Counted from the stretch's first letter, positions 8,821 to 16,269 are shown. The stretch is 25,554 nucleotides of DNA from an uncultured Oscillospiraceae bacterium (GCA_900752445.1 CAADVN010000193.1:1-25554); one strand, 5' to 3'. Translations and numbers: made by a program. Notes: a model not told the origin generated them from the letters alone.

Positions 8821-8849
8821 TTGAATACGAAAACGTTTTAGTATAGAAT
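8821..8849 (+). promoter_or_regulatory. Sigma-A-type promoter of the ABC importer operon
   Basis: TTGAAT (8821-8826), a 17-bp spacer and TAGAAT (8844-8849) give a strong consensus match, with transcription expected near 8856. The spacer contains one operator, and a second lies just after the expected start. The 74 nt between the GH65 stop and this promoter show no clear terminator, so read-through from GH65 is possible. Confidence 0.8.
8830..8839 (+). promoter_or_regulatory. LacI-family operator O1, in the promoter spacer
   Basis: Perfect AAAACGTTTT centred between the -35 and -10 of the importer promoter. A repressor bound here would exclude RNA polymerase. Its centre is 31 bp (about three helical turns) from the next copy, so two dimers could sit on the same DNA face. 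Confidence 0.8.
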
Positions 8850-8860
8850 TAGAGACGCCA

Positions 8861-8870
8861 AAAACGTTTT
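8861..8870 (+). promoter_or_regulatory. LacI-family operator O2, just downstream of the start site
   Basis: Second perfect AAAACGTTTT, at about +6 to +15 of the predicted transcript. Paired with O1 it forms the only double-operator site in the locus, which suggests the tightest control falls on the importer. Confidence 0.8.
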
Positions 8871-8939
8871 AGAAACCAAAAAACTGAGGAGGATCACAAT
8901 TAAAAAACCAGACTGCTTGCACTTGTCCTTGCGCTGGTC

Positions 8940-10208
8940 ATGGCCGTGGGCCTGATGCTCTCCGGCTGTGGCTCCGAGGGGACCACCACCACGAACCCGC
9001 CCGCCGGTGACGGCGACAACACCGGCGACGAGACCAGCTTTGCCGGACGCACCCTGACCGTCGGCATCTGGGGCGGCAACGACCAGGAGACCGCCGCCAT
9101 CAACACCCTCAAGGCCAACTTTGAGGAGATGTACGGCTGCACCGTCGACCTGAAGGTCTACACCGACTACAACACCCAGATCCAGGCCGACTTCATCGGC
9201 CAGACCGCTCCCGACTGCTTCTACGTTGACGGCAGCATGTTCCCCTTCTACGGCTCCCTGGGCGTCATGGACCCCCTGGACCCCGCCGAGTATGAGCTCG
9301 ACAAGTTCTATCCGAACCTGATCGAGGCCTTCACGAACGCGGACGGCGAAGTCCTCTGCGTGCCGAAGGACGTCTCCACCCTGGCCACCTACTACAACAT
9401 AGACCTGCTCGAGGCCTGCGGCTACACCGCTGACGACATTCCCGACGACTACGACGACTACAAGGCCTTCCTGACCGAGCTCCAGGCGAAGCTCGACGAG
9501 GTCTACGGCAAGAACCAGATCGCCGCGATGACCTACAATCAGGACCTCTCCCGAAACCTGCCCATCCTGCAGGACGGCAACGACGGCCTCGTCGCTGAGG
9601 ACGGCACCGCCACTCTGACGAGCGACAGCGTTGTCGCCAACATGGAGTACATACTCGACTTCGTGAACGCCGGCCTCTGGAAGACCCCGGCTGACCTGGG
9701 CCTCGGCTGGAACGGCGAAGCCTTCGGTACCGGCAAGGCTGCCATCATGGAAGAGGGCAACTGGGTCTACGGAACCCTGAAGACCGACTACAGCGATATC
9801 AACTTCGGCGTCAAGGAGATGCCCTCCTACAACGGCACTCAGTATTCCATGAGCTACACCGTCGGCTACGGCATCTACAGCCTGAGCGAGAACAAGGACA
9901 TGGCTTCCGCGTGGATCAAGTACGTCACCAGCGTTGACGGCCTGACCATCTGGTGCGGCGGCGCCGGCTGCCTGCCCCCTCGTTCCGACGCGGCCGAGGC
10001 CATGAACGTCGAGAGCGACCCTGTCTGGGCCGTCCACTCCGCCATGACCGAGTGCTCCCTGCCCTGGCAGCTGGGCAACAATGCCTCCATCATCAACACC
10101 GCTTACCAGAACTACTTCCCGCTCGCCGTCAGCGGTGAGATGACCGCCGCCGAGTTCCTGGCCGCGGCCGAGCAGCAGGCCAACCAGGAGATAGCCAACG
10201 CCGGCTGA
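8940..10208 (+). CDS. ABC sugar-binding lipoprotein (family 1), start codon disrupted
   Basis: The first ATG in frame (8940) gives 422 aa beginning MAVGLMLSGCGSEG, with a lipobox LSGC and then a TTTNPPAGDGDN linker. The body resembles family-1 extracellular sugar-binding proteins (WGGNDQETAAINTLKANFEE, ...TAPDCFYVDGSMFPF, LGWNGEAFGTGKAAIMEEGN). The gene is followed by two permeases. The true start should lie further left: AGGAGG (8887-8892) is far from 8940, and the frame upstream reads KTRLLALVLALV, the normal signal peptide, back to a TAA at 8901-8903. At the ideal distance stands ATT (8899) followed by six A's; one more A would join it to the frame. So either one base is missing in the A-run and the start codon is unusual, or the gene is damaged, or the sequence has an error. 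The rest of the gene looks intact. Confidence 0.85.
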   Translation: MAVGLMLSGCGSEGTTTTNPPAGDGDNTGDETSFAGRTLTVGIWGGNDQETAAINTLKANFEEMYGCTVDLKVYTDYNTQIQADFIGQTAPDCFYVDGSMFPFYGSLGVMDPLDPAEYELDKFYPNLIEAFTNADGEVLCVPKDVSTLATYYNIDLLEACGYTADDIPDDYDDYKAFLTELQAKLDEVYGKNQIAAMTYNQDLSRNLPILQDGNDGLVAEDGTATLTSDSVVANMEYILDFVNAGLWKTPADLGLGWNGEAFGTGKAAIMEEGNWVYGTLKTDYSDINFGVKEMPSYNGTQYSMSYTVGYGIYSLSENKDMASAWIKYVTSVDGLTIWCGGAGCLPPRSDAAEAMNVESDPVWAVHSAMTECSLPWQLGNNASIINTAYQNYFPLAVSGEMTAAEFLAAAEQQANQEIANAG

Positions 10209-10233
10209 TAAACAGACAGCACAAGCAATGACA

Positions 10234-10269
10234 GGAGGAATCCATCGGGAATTCCCGTTGGATTCCTCC
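10234..10269 (+). other. Intercistronic 36-nt palindrome between lipoprotein and permease genes
   Basis: An 11-nt arm GGAGGAATCCA (10234-10244) and its exact complement TGGATTCCTCC (10259-10269) flank the self-complementary CGGGAATTCCCG (10246-10257), with one T-T mismatch on each side. No T-run follows. Such structures between a binding-protein gene and permease genes often protect the upstream mRNA or partly end transcription, giving excess binding protein. That role is inferred from position. Confidence 0.75.
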
Positions 10270-10336
10270 GCGCCTGATAGAAAAAGCCAGGCCGGTCAGG
10301 TCGTATCCGGCAAGATAAAAAAGGGAGGAATCGCGC

Positions 10337-11290
10337 ATGCCAAGCGGCAGCCCGCAGTCCACGGCAGTAACTGCCGTGAGGAAGCGGCCCCGTCACACCA
10401 AGCGCCAGCTGCAGGAATGGCGCCAGGGTTATGTCTTCCTGCTTCCCGCAGTCATCATTCTGGGCATATTCATCGGCATCTCCGCAATTTTTGTCGTCTA
10501 CCTCTCCTTCTGCAAGGTCAACCTGTTTACAAACAGCTACACCTTTGTAAAGCTGGACAACTATCTGAGGCTTTTTGAGGACGAGTACGCGCGCACGGCG
10601 CTGCTAAACTCCCTGAAGTTCTCCGCGGTAGTCGTGCCCTGCCAGACCATCATCGCGCTCATAATAGCGAGCGTGCTCAACAGCAAGATACGCGGCAAGA
10701 CCTTCTTCCGCGCGGTCTATTTCCTGCCGACCCTCACCTCGAGCTCGGCGCTGACCACCATCTTCATGTTCATGTTCAGCGTCACCGGCCCCATCAACAC
10801 GATACTCATCAACATGGGTATCCTGCCCGAGGGCGAAGGCATCAACTTCCTGAACAACCCCGCGGTGGCGCTCCAGGTCATCATGGTAATGAACATCTGG
10901 TCCACCGTGCCGCAGTACACCACCATGTATCTCGCCAGCCTGCAGGACCTGCCGGCCTCGCTCTATGAGGCGGCGGATATCGACGGCGCCGGCACCTTTG
11001 AGAAGTTCAAGAGCATCACGATTCCGTATCTGAAGCCCATCACGACCTACGTGCTGCTGACCGGCATCATCGGCACCCTGCAGATGTTCGACCAGGCGTA
11101 TATCTTCTCGAACGGCTCGGGCGGCCCTGCGAACAGCACCCTTACCGTTTCGCTCATGGTCTACCGCTACGCCTTCGGCACGACGAACGCCATGGGCTAC
11201 GCATCCACCATCGCCATCGTCCTCGCCATCGTCATCATGGTCGTATCCCTGATAGCCGAGAAGCTGAACGATGCCGAGAAATGGTATTAA
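10337..11290 (+). CDS. ABC sugar transporter permease, MalF type
   Basis: 317 aa. GGGAGG (10323-10328) is 8 nt before ATG 10337. A basic N-terminus (KRPRHTKRQLQEWRQ) leads into helix 1 (GYVFLLPAVIILGIFIG), followed by about five more helices. The EAA loop YEAADIDGAGTFEKFKSI starts at about residue 210 (Glu211) and ends in PYLKP. This loop contacts the ATPase in binding-protein-dependent sugar importers (MalF/UgpA/LacF group). It follows the lipoprotein gene and is followed at 13 nt by the second permease. No ATP-binding protein gene occurs in the window, so a shared MsmX/UgpC-like ATPase encoded elsewhere is needed. Confidence 0.95.
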   Translation: MPSGSPQSTAVTAVRKRPRHTKRQLQEWRQGYVFLLPAVIILGIFIGISAIFVVYLSFCKVNLFTNSYTFVKLDNYLRLFEDEYARTALLNSLKFSAVVVPCQTIIALIIASVLNSKIRGKTFFRAVYFLPTLTSSSALTTIFMFMFSVTGPINTILINMGILPEGEGINFLNNPAVALQVIMVMNIWSTVPQYTTMYLASLQDLPASLYEAADIDGAGTFEKFKSITIPYLKPITTYVLLTGIIGTLQMFDQAYIFSNGSGGPANSTLTVSLMVYRYAFGTTNAMGYASTIAIVLAIVIMVVSLIAEKLNDAEKWY

Positions 11291-11303
11291 GGAGGCGGGA
11301 TAA

Positions 11304-12134
11304 ATGAAGTCCAAGAAAAGAGCCGGGCGCATAGCGCTCTACGCGGTGCTCATCATCTACGCCTTTATAACGCTCTACCCCTTCCTCTGGATGGTGGCGG
11401 CCTCGTTCAAGCCCCTGCGTGAGATAGTGGGCGGCAACATGAGCCTCATCTCCGAGAACATGACGCTGGACAACTACGCCACTATCTTCGGCCACAGCTC
11501 GCTGTTCCCGAGGTGGTTCTTGAACTCGCTGTTCGTCGCCACGGTGGGCACGGTCATCAACGTGTTCATAAACTCGATGGCGGGCTACTCGCTCAGCTGC
11601 CTGAACTACCCCGGCCGCAACAAGATACACCATGCGCTGCTGCTGCTCATGATGATCCCCGGCCAGGTGCTGCTCATCCCGAACTACCTGCTGCTCAAGG
11701 AGTTCGGCATGCTCGACAGCTACGCGGCGCTCATCCTGCCCGCGGCGGCCAACATCGGCAACATCTTCCTCATGCGCCAGTTCTTCATGAACTTCCCGCA
11801 CGACGTCGCCGAGGCGGCGGAGATCGACGGCCTGAACCGCTACGGCGTGTTCTTCCGCATCGCCATGCCGCTCGCAAGGCCCACCATCGCCACCACCGCC
11901 ATCTTCGGCTTCATGGGCTTCTGGAACGCCTTCACGGCGCCCATGCTCTACATCAAGACCGACACCAAGTACACCCTCACCCTCGGCCTGCAGAGCTTCC
12001 AGTCCCAGAACGCCGGTACGATGTGGAACCAGGTCATGGCCGCGGCCTGCATCTCGGTGGTGCCGATCATAATCATCTATCTCATCTTCAACAAGTTTTT
12101 CCTTGTCGGCCTCCGTATGGACGGAGAGAAATAA
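11304..12134 (+). CDS. ABC sugar transporter permease, MalG type
   Basis: 276 aa. The AGGAGG preceding ATG 11304 overlaps the stop of the first permease gene, so the two are tightly coupled. The N-terminus KSKKRAGRIALYAVLIIYAF, then TLYPFLWMVAASFKP, is typical of the MalG/UgpE group. The EAA loop AEAAEIDGLNRYGVFFRI (Glu170) ends in PLARP. Six helices are expected, and the C-terminus FNKFFLVGLRMDGEK matches the family ending. It pairs with the upstream permease to form the channel, and the GH13 gene follows after a terminator. Confidence 0.95.
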   Translation: MKSKKRAGRIALYAVLIIYAFITLYPFLWMVAASFKPLREIVGGNMSLISENMTLDNYATIFGHSSLFPRWFLNSLFVATVGTVINVFINSMAGYSLSCLNYPGRNKIHHALLLLMMIPGQVLLIPNYLLLKEFGMLDSYAALILPAAANIGNIFLMRQFFMNFPHDVAEAAEIDGLNRYGVFFRIAMPLARPTIATTAIFGFMGFWNAFTAPMLYIKTDTKYTLTLGLQSFQSQNAGTMWNQVMAAACISVVPIIIIYLIFNKFFLVGLRMDGEK

Positions 12135-12144
12135 AAACCGCACA

Positions 12145-12177
12145 GGGGCCGGACGGAACGTCTCCGGCCCCTTTTTT
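12145..12177 (+). terminator. Rho-independent terminator after the permease genes
   Basis: GGGGCCGGA (12145-12153) pairs with TCCGGCCCC (12163-12171) and is followed by TTTTTT. It separates the importer genes from the GH13-pgmB pair, which therefore need read-through or their own promoter. In the 51 nt before 12229 I see only a degenerate operator-like AAAACATCTT (12193-12202, two mismatches) and no convincing promoter. Confidence 0.9.
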
Positions 12178-12228
12178 GAGCCTTGAGAGGCAAAAACATC
12201 TTGATTTAACATCAGGAGGATTTAAAAT

Positions 12229-13905
12229 ATGAAAGAGGCATGGTGGAAGGAGAGCGTGGTCTACCAGGTCTACCCGCGCAGCTTCCAGGACTCGAACGGC
12301 GACGGCATAGGCGACCTCGCCGGCGTCACCTCCAGGCTGGACTACCTCAAGGAGCTGGGCGTGGACGTCATCTGGCTCTCGCCCTTCTATCGCTCTCCCG
12401 GCAGGGACAACGGCTACGACATAAGCGACTACCAGGACATAGAGCCCTGCTTCGGCACGATGGAGGACTTTGACCGCCTGCTCGCCGAGGCGCACAGGCG
12501 CGGCCTGCGCATAGTCATCGACCTCGTCGTGAACCACAGCTCCGAGGAGCACCCCTGGTTCATCGAGAGCCGCTCGTCCAAGGACAGCCCCAAGCGCGAC
12601 TACTACATCTGGCGCGACGGGGTGGACGGCGGGCCCCCGAACAACTGGGGTTCGAACTTCTCCGGCAGCGCCTGGACCCTGGACGAGGCCACGGGGCAGT
12701 ACTACCTGCACAGCTTCGGCAGCTTCCAGCCCGACCTCAACTGGGACAACCCCGCCGTGCGCGAGGAGATCTTCAGCATGATGCGCTGGTGGTGCGACAA
12801 GGGCATAGACGGCTTCAGGATGGACGTCATCAGCATGATAAGCAAGACGCCCGAGATGCCGGACGGCGAGCTCAGGCCCGGCAGCAGCTACGGCAGCTTC
12901 GCGCCCTACGTCGTGAACGGGCCAAACGTCCACCGCTACCTGCAGGAGATGCACGAGAAGGTGCTGGGACGCTACGACCTGCTGACGGTGGGCGAGTGCT
13001 CGGGCCTCACGGTGGAGCAGGCCTGCCAGTACGCCAACGAGGAGGGCACGGAGCTCACCATGGCCTTCCAGTTCGAGCACATGGACCTCGACGGCGGCGA
13101 GAGCTTCAAGTGGAACAGGCTCAAGATGGATATCGTCGAGCTCAAGGCCCTGCTCACCAAGTGGCAGAAGGGCCTCGAGGGCCGGGCCTGGAACAGCCTC
13201 TACTGGTGCAACCACGACCAGCCGCGCATAGTCTCTCGCCTCGGCGACGACAGCACGAGGCAGCTGCGCGAGAAGAGCGCCAAGGCCATCGCCCTCACCA
13301 TCCACATGATGCAGGGCACGCCCTACGTCTACGAGGGCGAGGAGCTGGGCATGACGAACGCGCCCTTCGGCGGGCTTGAGGATTTCCGCGACGTCGAGAG
13401 CATCAACGCCTTCCATGAGCTCACCGCAAGCGGCACCTTCACGCCCGGCGAGATGCTCGACTACCTGCGCTATAAGAGCCGCGACAACTCGCGCACGCCC
13501 ATGCAGTGGGACGATACGGCTAACGCGGGCTTCACGACGGGCACGCCCTGGATAATGGTGAACCCGAACTACAAGGAGATAAACGCGGCGGAGCAGCTCG
13601 CGCGGCCCGATTCCGTGTTCCGGTTCTACCAGGAGCTCATAAGGCTCCGGCACGAGCACAAGCTCATCGTCTACGGCAGCTACGAGCTGCTGCTGCCCGA
13701 GCACAGGCAGGTCTTCGCCTACACCCGCACCCTCGGCGAGCAGAGGCTGCTGTGCGTGGTGAATCTCTCGAAGGAGCCGGCGCACTGCCCCATCCCGGCG
13801 GAGTTCGAGGGCGCGGAGCGGCTCATAGAGGTAGGCGCGCCCGTGATCGAGGGCGGAGAGGCCATGCTCCAGCCCTGGGACGCCTTTGTACTGGCAATAC
13901 TGTAA
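12229..13905 (+). CDS. GH13 alpha-glucosidase, oligo-1,6-glucosidase type
   Basis: 558 aa with AGGAGG before ATG 12229. It opens WWKESVVYQVYPRSFQDSNG, the start of the GH13 subfamily that includes oligo-1,6-glucosidase and dextran glucosidase. Conserved regions: DLVVNH; GFRMDV with nucleophile Asp199; VGECSG with acid/base Glu256; CNHDQPR with Asp330. The residue after the nucleophile is Val200. In this subfamily Val at that place goes with alpha-1,6 preference, whereas Ala or Thr goes with alpha-1,4. I therefore expect hydrolysis of isomaltose, panose or isomaltooligosaccharides in the cytoplasm (no signal peptide). It pairs with pgmB, 21 nt downstream, and with the GH65 enzyme upstream. Trehalose-6-phosphate hydrolase is a less likely alternative because there is no PTS gene nearby. 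Confidence 0.93.
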   Translation: MKEAWWKESVVYQVYPRSFQDSNGDGIGDLAGVTSRLDYLKELGVDVIWLSPFYRSPGRDNGYDISDYQDIEPCFGTMEDFDRLLAEAHRRGLRIVIDLVVNHSSEEHPWFIESRSSKDSPKRDYYIWRDGVDGGPPNNWGSNFSGSAWTLDEATGQYYLHSFGSFQPDLNWDNPAVREEIFSMMRWWCDKGIDGFRMDVISMISKTPEMPDGELRPGSSYGSFAPYVVNGPNVHRYLQEMHEKVLGRYDLLTVGECSGLTVEQACQYANEEGTELTMAFQFEHMDLDGGESFKWNRLKMDIVELKALLTKWQKGLEGRAWNSLYWCNHDQPRIVSRLGDDSTRQLREKSAKAIALTIHMMQGTPYVYEGEELGMTNAPFGGLEDFRDVESINAFHELTASGTFTPGEMLDYLRYKSRDNSRTPMQWDDTANAGFTTGTPWIMVNPNYKEINAAEQLARPDSVFRFYQELIRLRHEHKLIVYGSYELLLPEHRQVFAYTRTLGEQRLLCVVNLSKEPAHCPIPAEFEGAERLIEVGAPVIEGGEAMLQPWDAFVLAIL

Positions 13906-13926
13906 AGAAAAGAGAGGACAGCTGAA

Positions 13927-14571
13927 ATGAAGTATCAGGCAGTGATTTTTGACCTGGACGGGGTCATATGCTTCACGGACGAGTACCACTATCTGGCCTG
14001 GAAACAGATGGCGGACAGCCTGGGCGTGTACTTTGACCGCGAGATAAACAACCGCCTGCGCGGAGTCTCGCGCATGGCCAGCCTCGAGATCGTGCTCGAG
14101 CGCTACGAAGGCCCCGCCCTCTCCGACGAGCGCAAGGTCGAGCTCGCCACCATGAAGAACGACATCTACCGCGAGAGCCTCGCGCAGATGAGCCCCGCGG
14201 ATCTGAGCGGCGAGGTCAAGGCCACGCTGGACGGCCTGCGCGCAAAGGGCCTGAAGCTGGCCATCGGCTCGTCGAGTAAGAATACGCCCTTCATCCTGGG
14301 CCAGCTGGGCCTCGGCAGCTACTTCGACGCCGTGAGCGACGGCAACAACATCACGCGCTCGAAGCCCGACCCCGAGGTCTTCCTCAAGGCCGCGGAGATG
14401 CTGGGCCTTGAGCCGGGCGTCTGCCTCGTGGTCGAGGACGCCGTCTCCGGCGCCGAGGCCGGGCACGCCGGCGGCTTTGACGTAGCCTGCGTGGGCGACG
14501 CGGCCCGGGCAAAGGCCGGGGACTACAACATGGAGAGCGTGGCGGAGCTCCTGGACATCGCCGCGCGCTGA
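13927..14571 (+). CDS. pgmB: Beta-phosphoglucomutase
   Basis: 214 aa, a HAD-superfamily enzyme that isomerises beta-glucose-1-phosphate to glucose-6-phosphate. FDLDGV carries Asp9 (phosphorylated) and Asp11 (acid/base). Residues about 18-80 form the cap, with EYHYLAW and the LRGVSRM loop carrying Arg49, a PgmB hallmark. SSSKN (115-119), Lys146 in RSKPDPEVF and Glu170-Asp171 in VVEDAVSG complete the active site. Length and motif positions match characterised beta-phosphoglucomutases closely. It takes the product of the GH65 phosphorylase, which explains its place here. It lies 21 nt after the GH13 gene and probably shares its mRNA. Confidence 0.95.
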   Translation: MKYQAVIFDLDGVICFTDEYHYLAWKQMADSLGVYFDREINNRLRGVSRMASLEIVLERYEGPALSDERKVELATMKNDIYRESLAQMSPADLSGEVKATLDGLRAKGLKLAIGSSSKNTPFILGQLGLGSYFDAVSDGNNITRSKPDPEVFLKAAEMLGLEPGVCLVVEDAVSGAEAGHAGGFDVACVGDAARAKAGDYNMESVAELLDIAAR

Positions 14572-14590
14572 CAGGCAGGATATCTGAGCA

Positions 14591-14622
14591 AAATGACGCT
14601 GTCCGGCAGGGCGGCGTCATTT
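14591..14622 (+). terminator. Hairpin after pgmB
   Basis: AAATGACGC (14591-14599) pairs with GCGTCATTT (14614-14622), with a 14-nt loop that can pair further inside. Only TTTGTGTT follows, so it is a moderate intrinsic terminator. It ends four bases before the -35 of the next promoter. Confidence 0.6.
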
Positions 14623-14625
14623 GTG

Positions 14626-14654
14626 TTGCAATCACTGAGAAAAAGAGGTAAAAT
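14626..14654 (+). promoter_or_regulatory. Promoter of the TudS-related gene
   Basis: TTGCAA (14626-14631), a 17-bp spacer and TAAAAT (14649-14654) form a good sigma-A promoter with a start near 14661. The -10 contains the ATG at 14653, so translation of the next gene must begin further right. Confidence 0.7.
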
Positions 14655-14721
14655 GTCTTATCGCCTGATGGGCGGCTATCACGGCGGAGGCACCTGGCCC
14701 CGCCTTTTCGGGGGTGAGCCC

Positions 14722-15288
14722 ATGCCCGACAGCGGGACCGGCTGCAGGGCCGTACTGATGACACAGTGTACGCTCTACGGCGCAGACAATATCTGCAATT
14801 CGCCAAGGGACACGCTTGCGCTCTCCGGATTGACGCGGCTGCTCGAGGAGGCGGGCGTCAGCATAGTCTACGCCGGCTGCCCCTATCTCTGCCGCAGCGG
14901 CGTGGGCCTGCCCTGCAACAGCCTCTACTGTAAGCGCGGCCCGGCCTGGTGGGACAGCCGGGGCGGCTATGACGCTCTGCCTCCGGGCAGCGCGGAGCTG
15001 AGGCTGGAACGGCTGCTGGAGCCCATGCTCGCCATGCTGAAGCTCTACCACAGCGAGGGCTATGAGTTCCTCGCCATACTCAGCACGAACCTGCACAGCA
15101 GCTGCCTCGGCGGCATGGGCGCGTGCGGCAGCGGGCTGCTCACCGGAGCGGGGACCCTGGTTGATGCGCTTTCGGCCGCACTCGAGGGTGAGGGCATACA
15201 CATACCCGTCGTCGGCTCGGTGTCCATAGAGGACGCGGTAAGGCGGCTCCGCTGCGTGCTGGAGCGCTCCGAGAGCCCGGCCCTCTGA
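14722..15288 (+). CDS. TudS-related (DUF523-like) putative desulfidase
   Basis: The frame is open from 14593, but ATG 14653 lies in the predicted -10. ATG 14722, 4 nt after GGGGGTGA, gives 188 aa beginning MPDSGTGCRAVLMTQCTLYG and places the first cysteine motif near the N-terminus, as in the family. What I see: QCTLYGADNICNSPRD, GVSIVYAGCPYLC, then FLAILSTNLHSSCLGG, then GIHIPVVGS. Order and spacing resemble TudS/CD3072-type proteins, in which three cysteines hold a [4Fe-4S] cluster that removes sulfur from thiolated compounds; the third usually lies in GSPSCG, here HSSCLGG. Extra cysteines (CKRG, GACGSG) are unusual. The assignment comes from motif layout only, without a search. The gene stands alone between terminators. 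Confidence 0.6.
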   Translation: MPDSGTGCRAVLMTQCTLYGADNICNSPRDTLALSGLTRLLEEAGVSIVYAGCPYLCRSGVGLPCNSLYCKRGPAWWDSRGGYDALPPGSAELRLERLLEPMLAMLKLYHSEGYEFLAILSTNLHSSCLGGMGACGSGLLTGAGTLVDALSAALEGEGIHIPVVGSVSIEDAVRRLRCVLERSESPAL

Positions 15289-15311
15289 GGAGGGCAACGG
15301 GATATGAAATG

Positions 15312-15352
15312 AAAAAGCGTTGGGGACCGCGTCATGGCCCTCAACGCTTTTT
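15312..15352 (+). terminator. Bidirectional terminator between convergent genes
   Basis: AAAAAGCGTTG (15312-15322) pairs exactly with CAACGCTTTTT (15342-15352), with inner GGG/CCC pairing. The A-run on one side and T-run on the other allow it to end both the upstream plus-strand gene and the minus-strand gene that stops at 15362. Confidence 0.9.
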
Positions 15353-15361
15353 ATATCCGGC

Positions 15362-16135
15362 TCAGCCCAGCAGCCGCCGTATCTCCTCAAGCGCCTGCTG
15401 CGAATTCACGGCGAGCACCGTGCTCTTGACGCCGAGCGGGAGCTCGGCGCCGGTGATGTCGCGCACAAGGCCGCCGGCCTCCGTCACGATTATCCGCGCG
15501 GCGTTGTGGTCCCAGGGTGAGGAGCGCATCGTCACAAAGAGGTCGGCCTTCCCGGCGGCGAGCTCGCAGAGCTCCAGCGCCACGCTGCCCAGGCAGCGCA
15601 CGCCGCGCACCGCCCTGGCCAGCTTCACCAGCCGCTCCTGCCAGGGGTGAGGCTCGAGAAAGCTGTACTGCACACCAGGCGTCGTCAGCAGCATCTCGCA
15701 CAGGCTCGTGCGCGAGGTGACGTGCAGCGGCCTGCCCTCCAGCCAGGCGCCCGCGCCCGGCCTCGCACTGTAGAGCGCGTCCCGTTCCACGTCCAGCACC
15801 AGCCCGAACAGAGGCTCGCCCCCGGCCCAGCAGCCCACGGATATGGCATAGTTGCCGCCCTGGTTTATAAAGTTCGTCGTGCCGTCTATGGGGTCTATAT
15901 ACCAGACTGCTCCGCTCTCGCCGCCGGATGGCGGATACTCCTCTCCGACTATGGCGTCGCCGGGAAAGGCCGAGAGTATCCTGCCGCGAAGCAGCCGCTC
16001 TGTCCGCCTGTCCCAGTACGTCACCAGGTCGTGATAGCCGGTCTTGACCTCGATATCGCTGCTTTTAAGCCGGCTCTGCCTGAGGGCGGCGCCGGCCTCC
16101 CTGACAGCGGCAGCGGCCAGTTCAAACCTCTCCAT
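15362..16135 (-). CDS. Inositol-monophosphatase-family phosphatase
   Basis: 257 aa; AGAAGGTG precedes the start. Metal-binding motifs of the Li+-sensitive phosphatase family are complete: GEE (Glu65-Glu66), DPIDGTTNF (81-89) and WDHNAA (Asp209). The last is usually WD.AA, so one residue is inserted or replaced here (WDHNAAR). The family acts on inositol monophosphates, fructose-1,6-bisphosphate, PAP or histidinol phosphate. Nothing here separates these, though the length and GTTNF form suit an IMPase (SuhB-like). It is transcribed alone from a good minus-strand promoter and ends at a shared terminator. No link to the neighbouring sugar genes is evident. Confidence 0.88.
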   Translation of the reverse strand: MERFELAAAAVREAGAALRQSRLKSSDIEVKTGYHDLVTYWDRRTERLLRGRILSAFPGDAIVGEEYPPSGGESGAVWYIDPIDGTTNFINQGGNYAISVGCWAGGEPLFGLVLDVERDALYSARPGAGAWLEGRPLHVTSRTSLCEMLLTTPGVQYSFLEPHPWQERLVKLARAVRGVRCLGSVALELCELAAGKADLFVTMRSSPWDHNAARIIVTEAGGLVRDITGAELPLGVKSTVLAVNSQQALEEIRRLLG

Positions 16136-16161
16136 CGCTCACCTTCTCTCTGACTCAGACG

Positions 16162-16190
16162 ATCTTAACACAAACGAGCGGCTGTTTCAA
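16162..16190 (-). promoter_or_regulatory. Promoter of the IMPase-family gene
   Basis: On the minus strand TTGAAA (16185-16190), a 17-bp spacer and TAAGAT (16162-16167) lie about 27 nt before the start codon. The next 50 bp to the right hold a GC-rich dyad (GCCGCC...GGCGGC), followed by the divergent phzF promoter. Confidence 0.7.
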
Positions 16191-16241
16191 GCGCTCCTGC
16201 CGCCCGCCAAAGGGTCGGGCCGCGGCGGCTTAAAGACGCCA

Positions 16242-16269
16242 TTTACTCTCTTTACACATGGTCTATAAT
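16242..16269 (+). promoter_or_regulatory. Promoter of the PhzF-family gene
   Basis: TTTACT (16242-16247), a 16-bp spacer and a perfect TATAAT (16264-16269), about 72 nt before ATG 16341. Confidence 0.72.

Noticed and set aside
12088..14466. 792-codon open frame on the minus strand opposite the GH13 and pgmB genes
   Set aside because: A shadow of two clearly identified genes; low-complexity composition and no domain signs.
14593..14721. Longer starts of the TudS-like protein (14593 or ATG 14653)
   Set aside because: 14593 lies in the pgmB terminator hairpin and 14653 in a good -10 box, so transcripts from that promoter would not contain them. They remain possible if transcription comes from pgmB.
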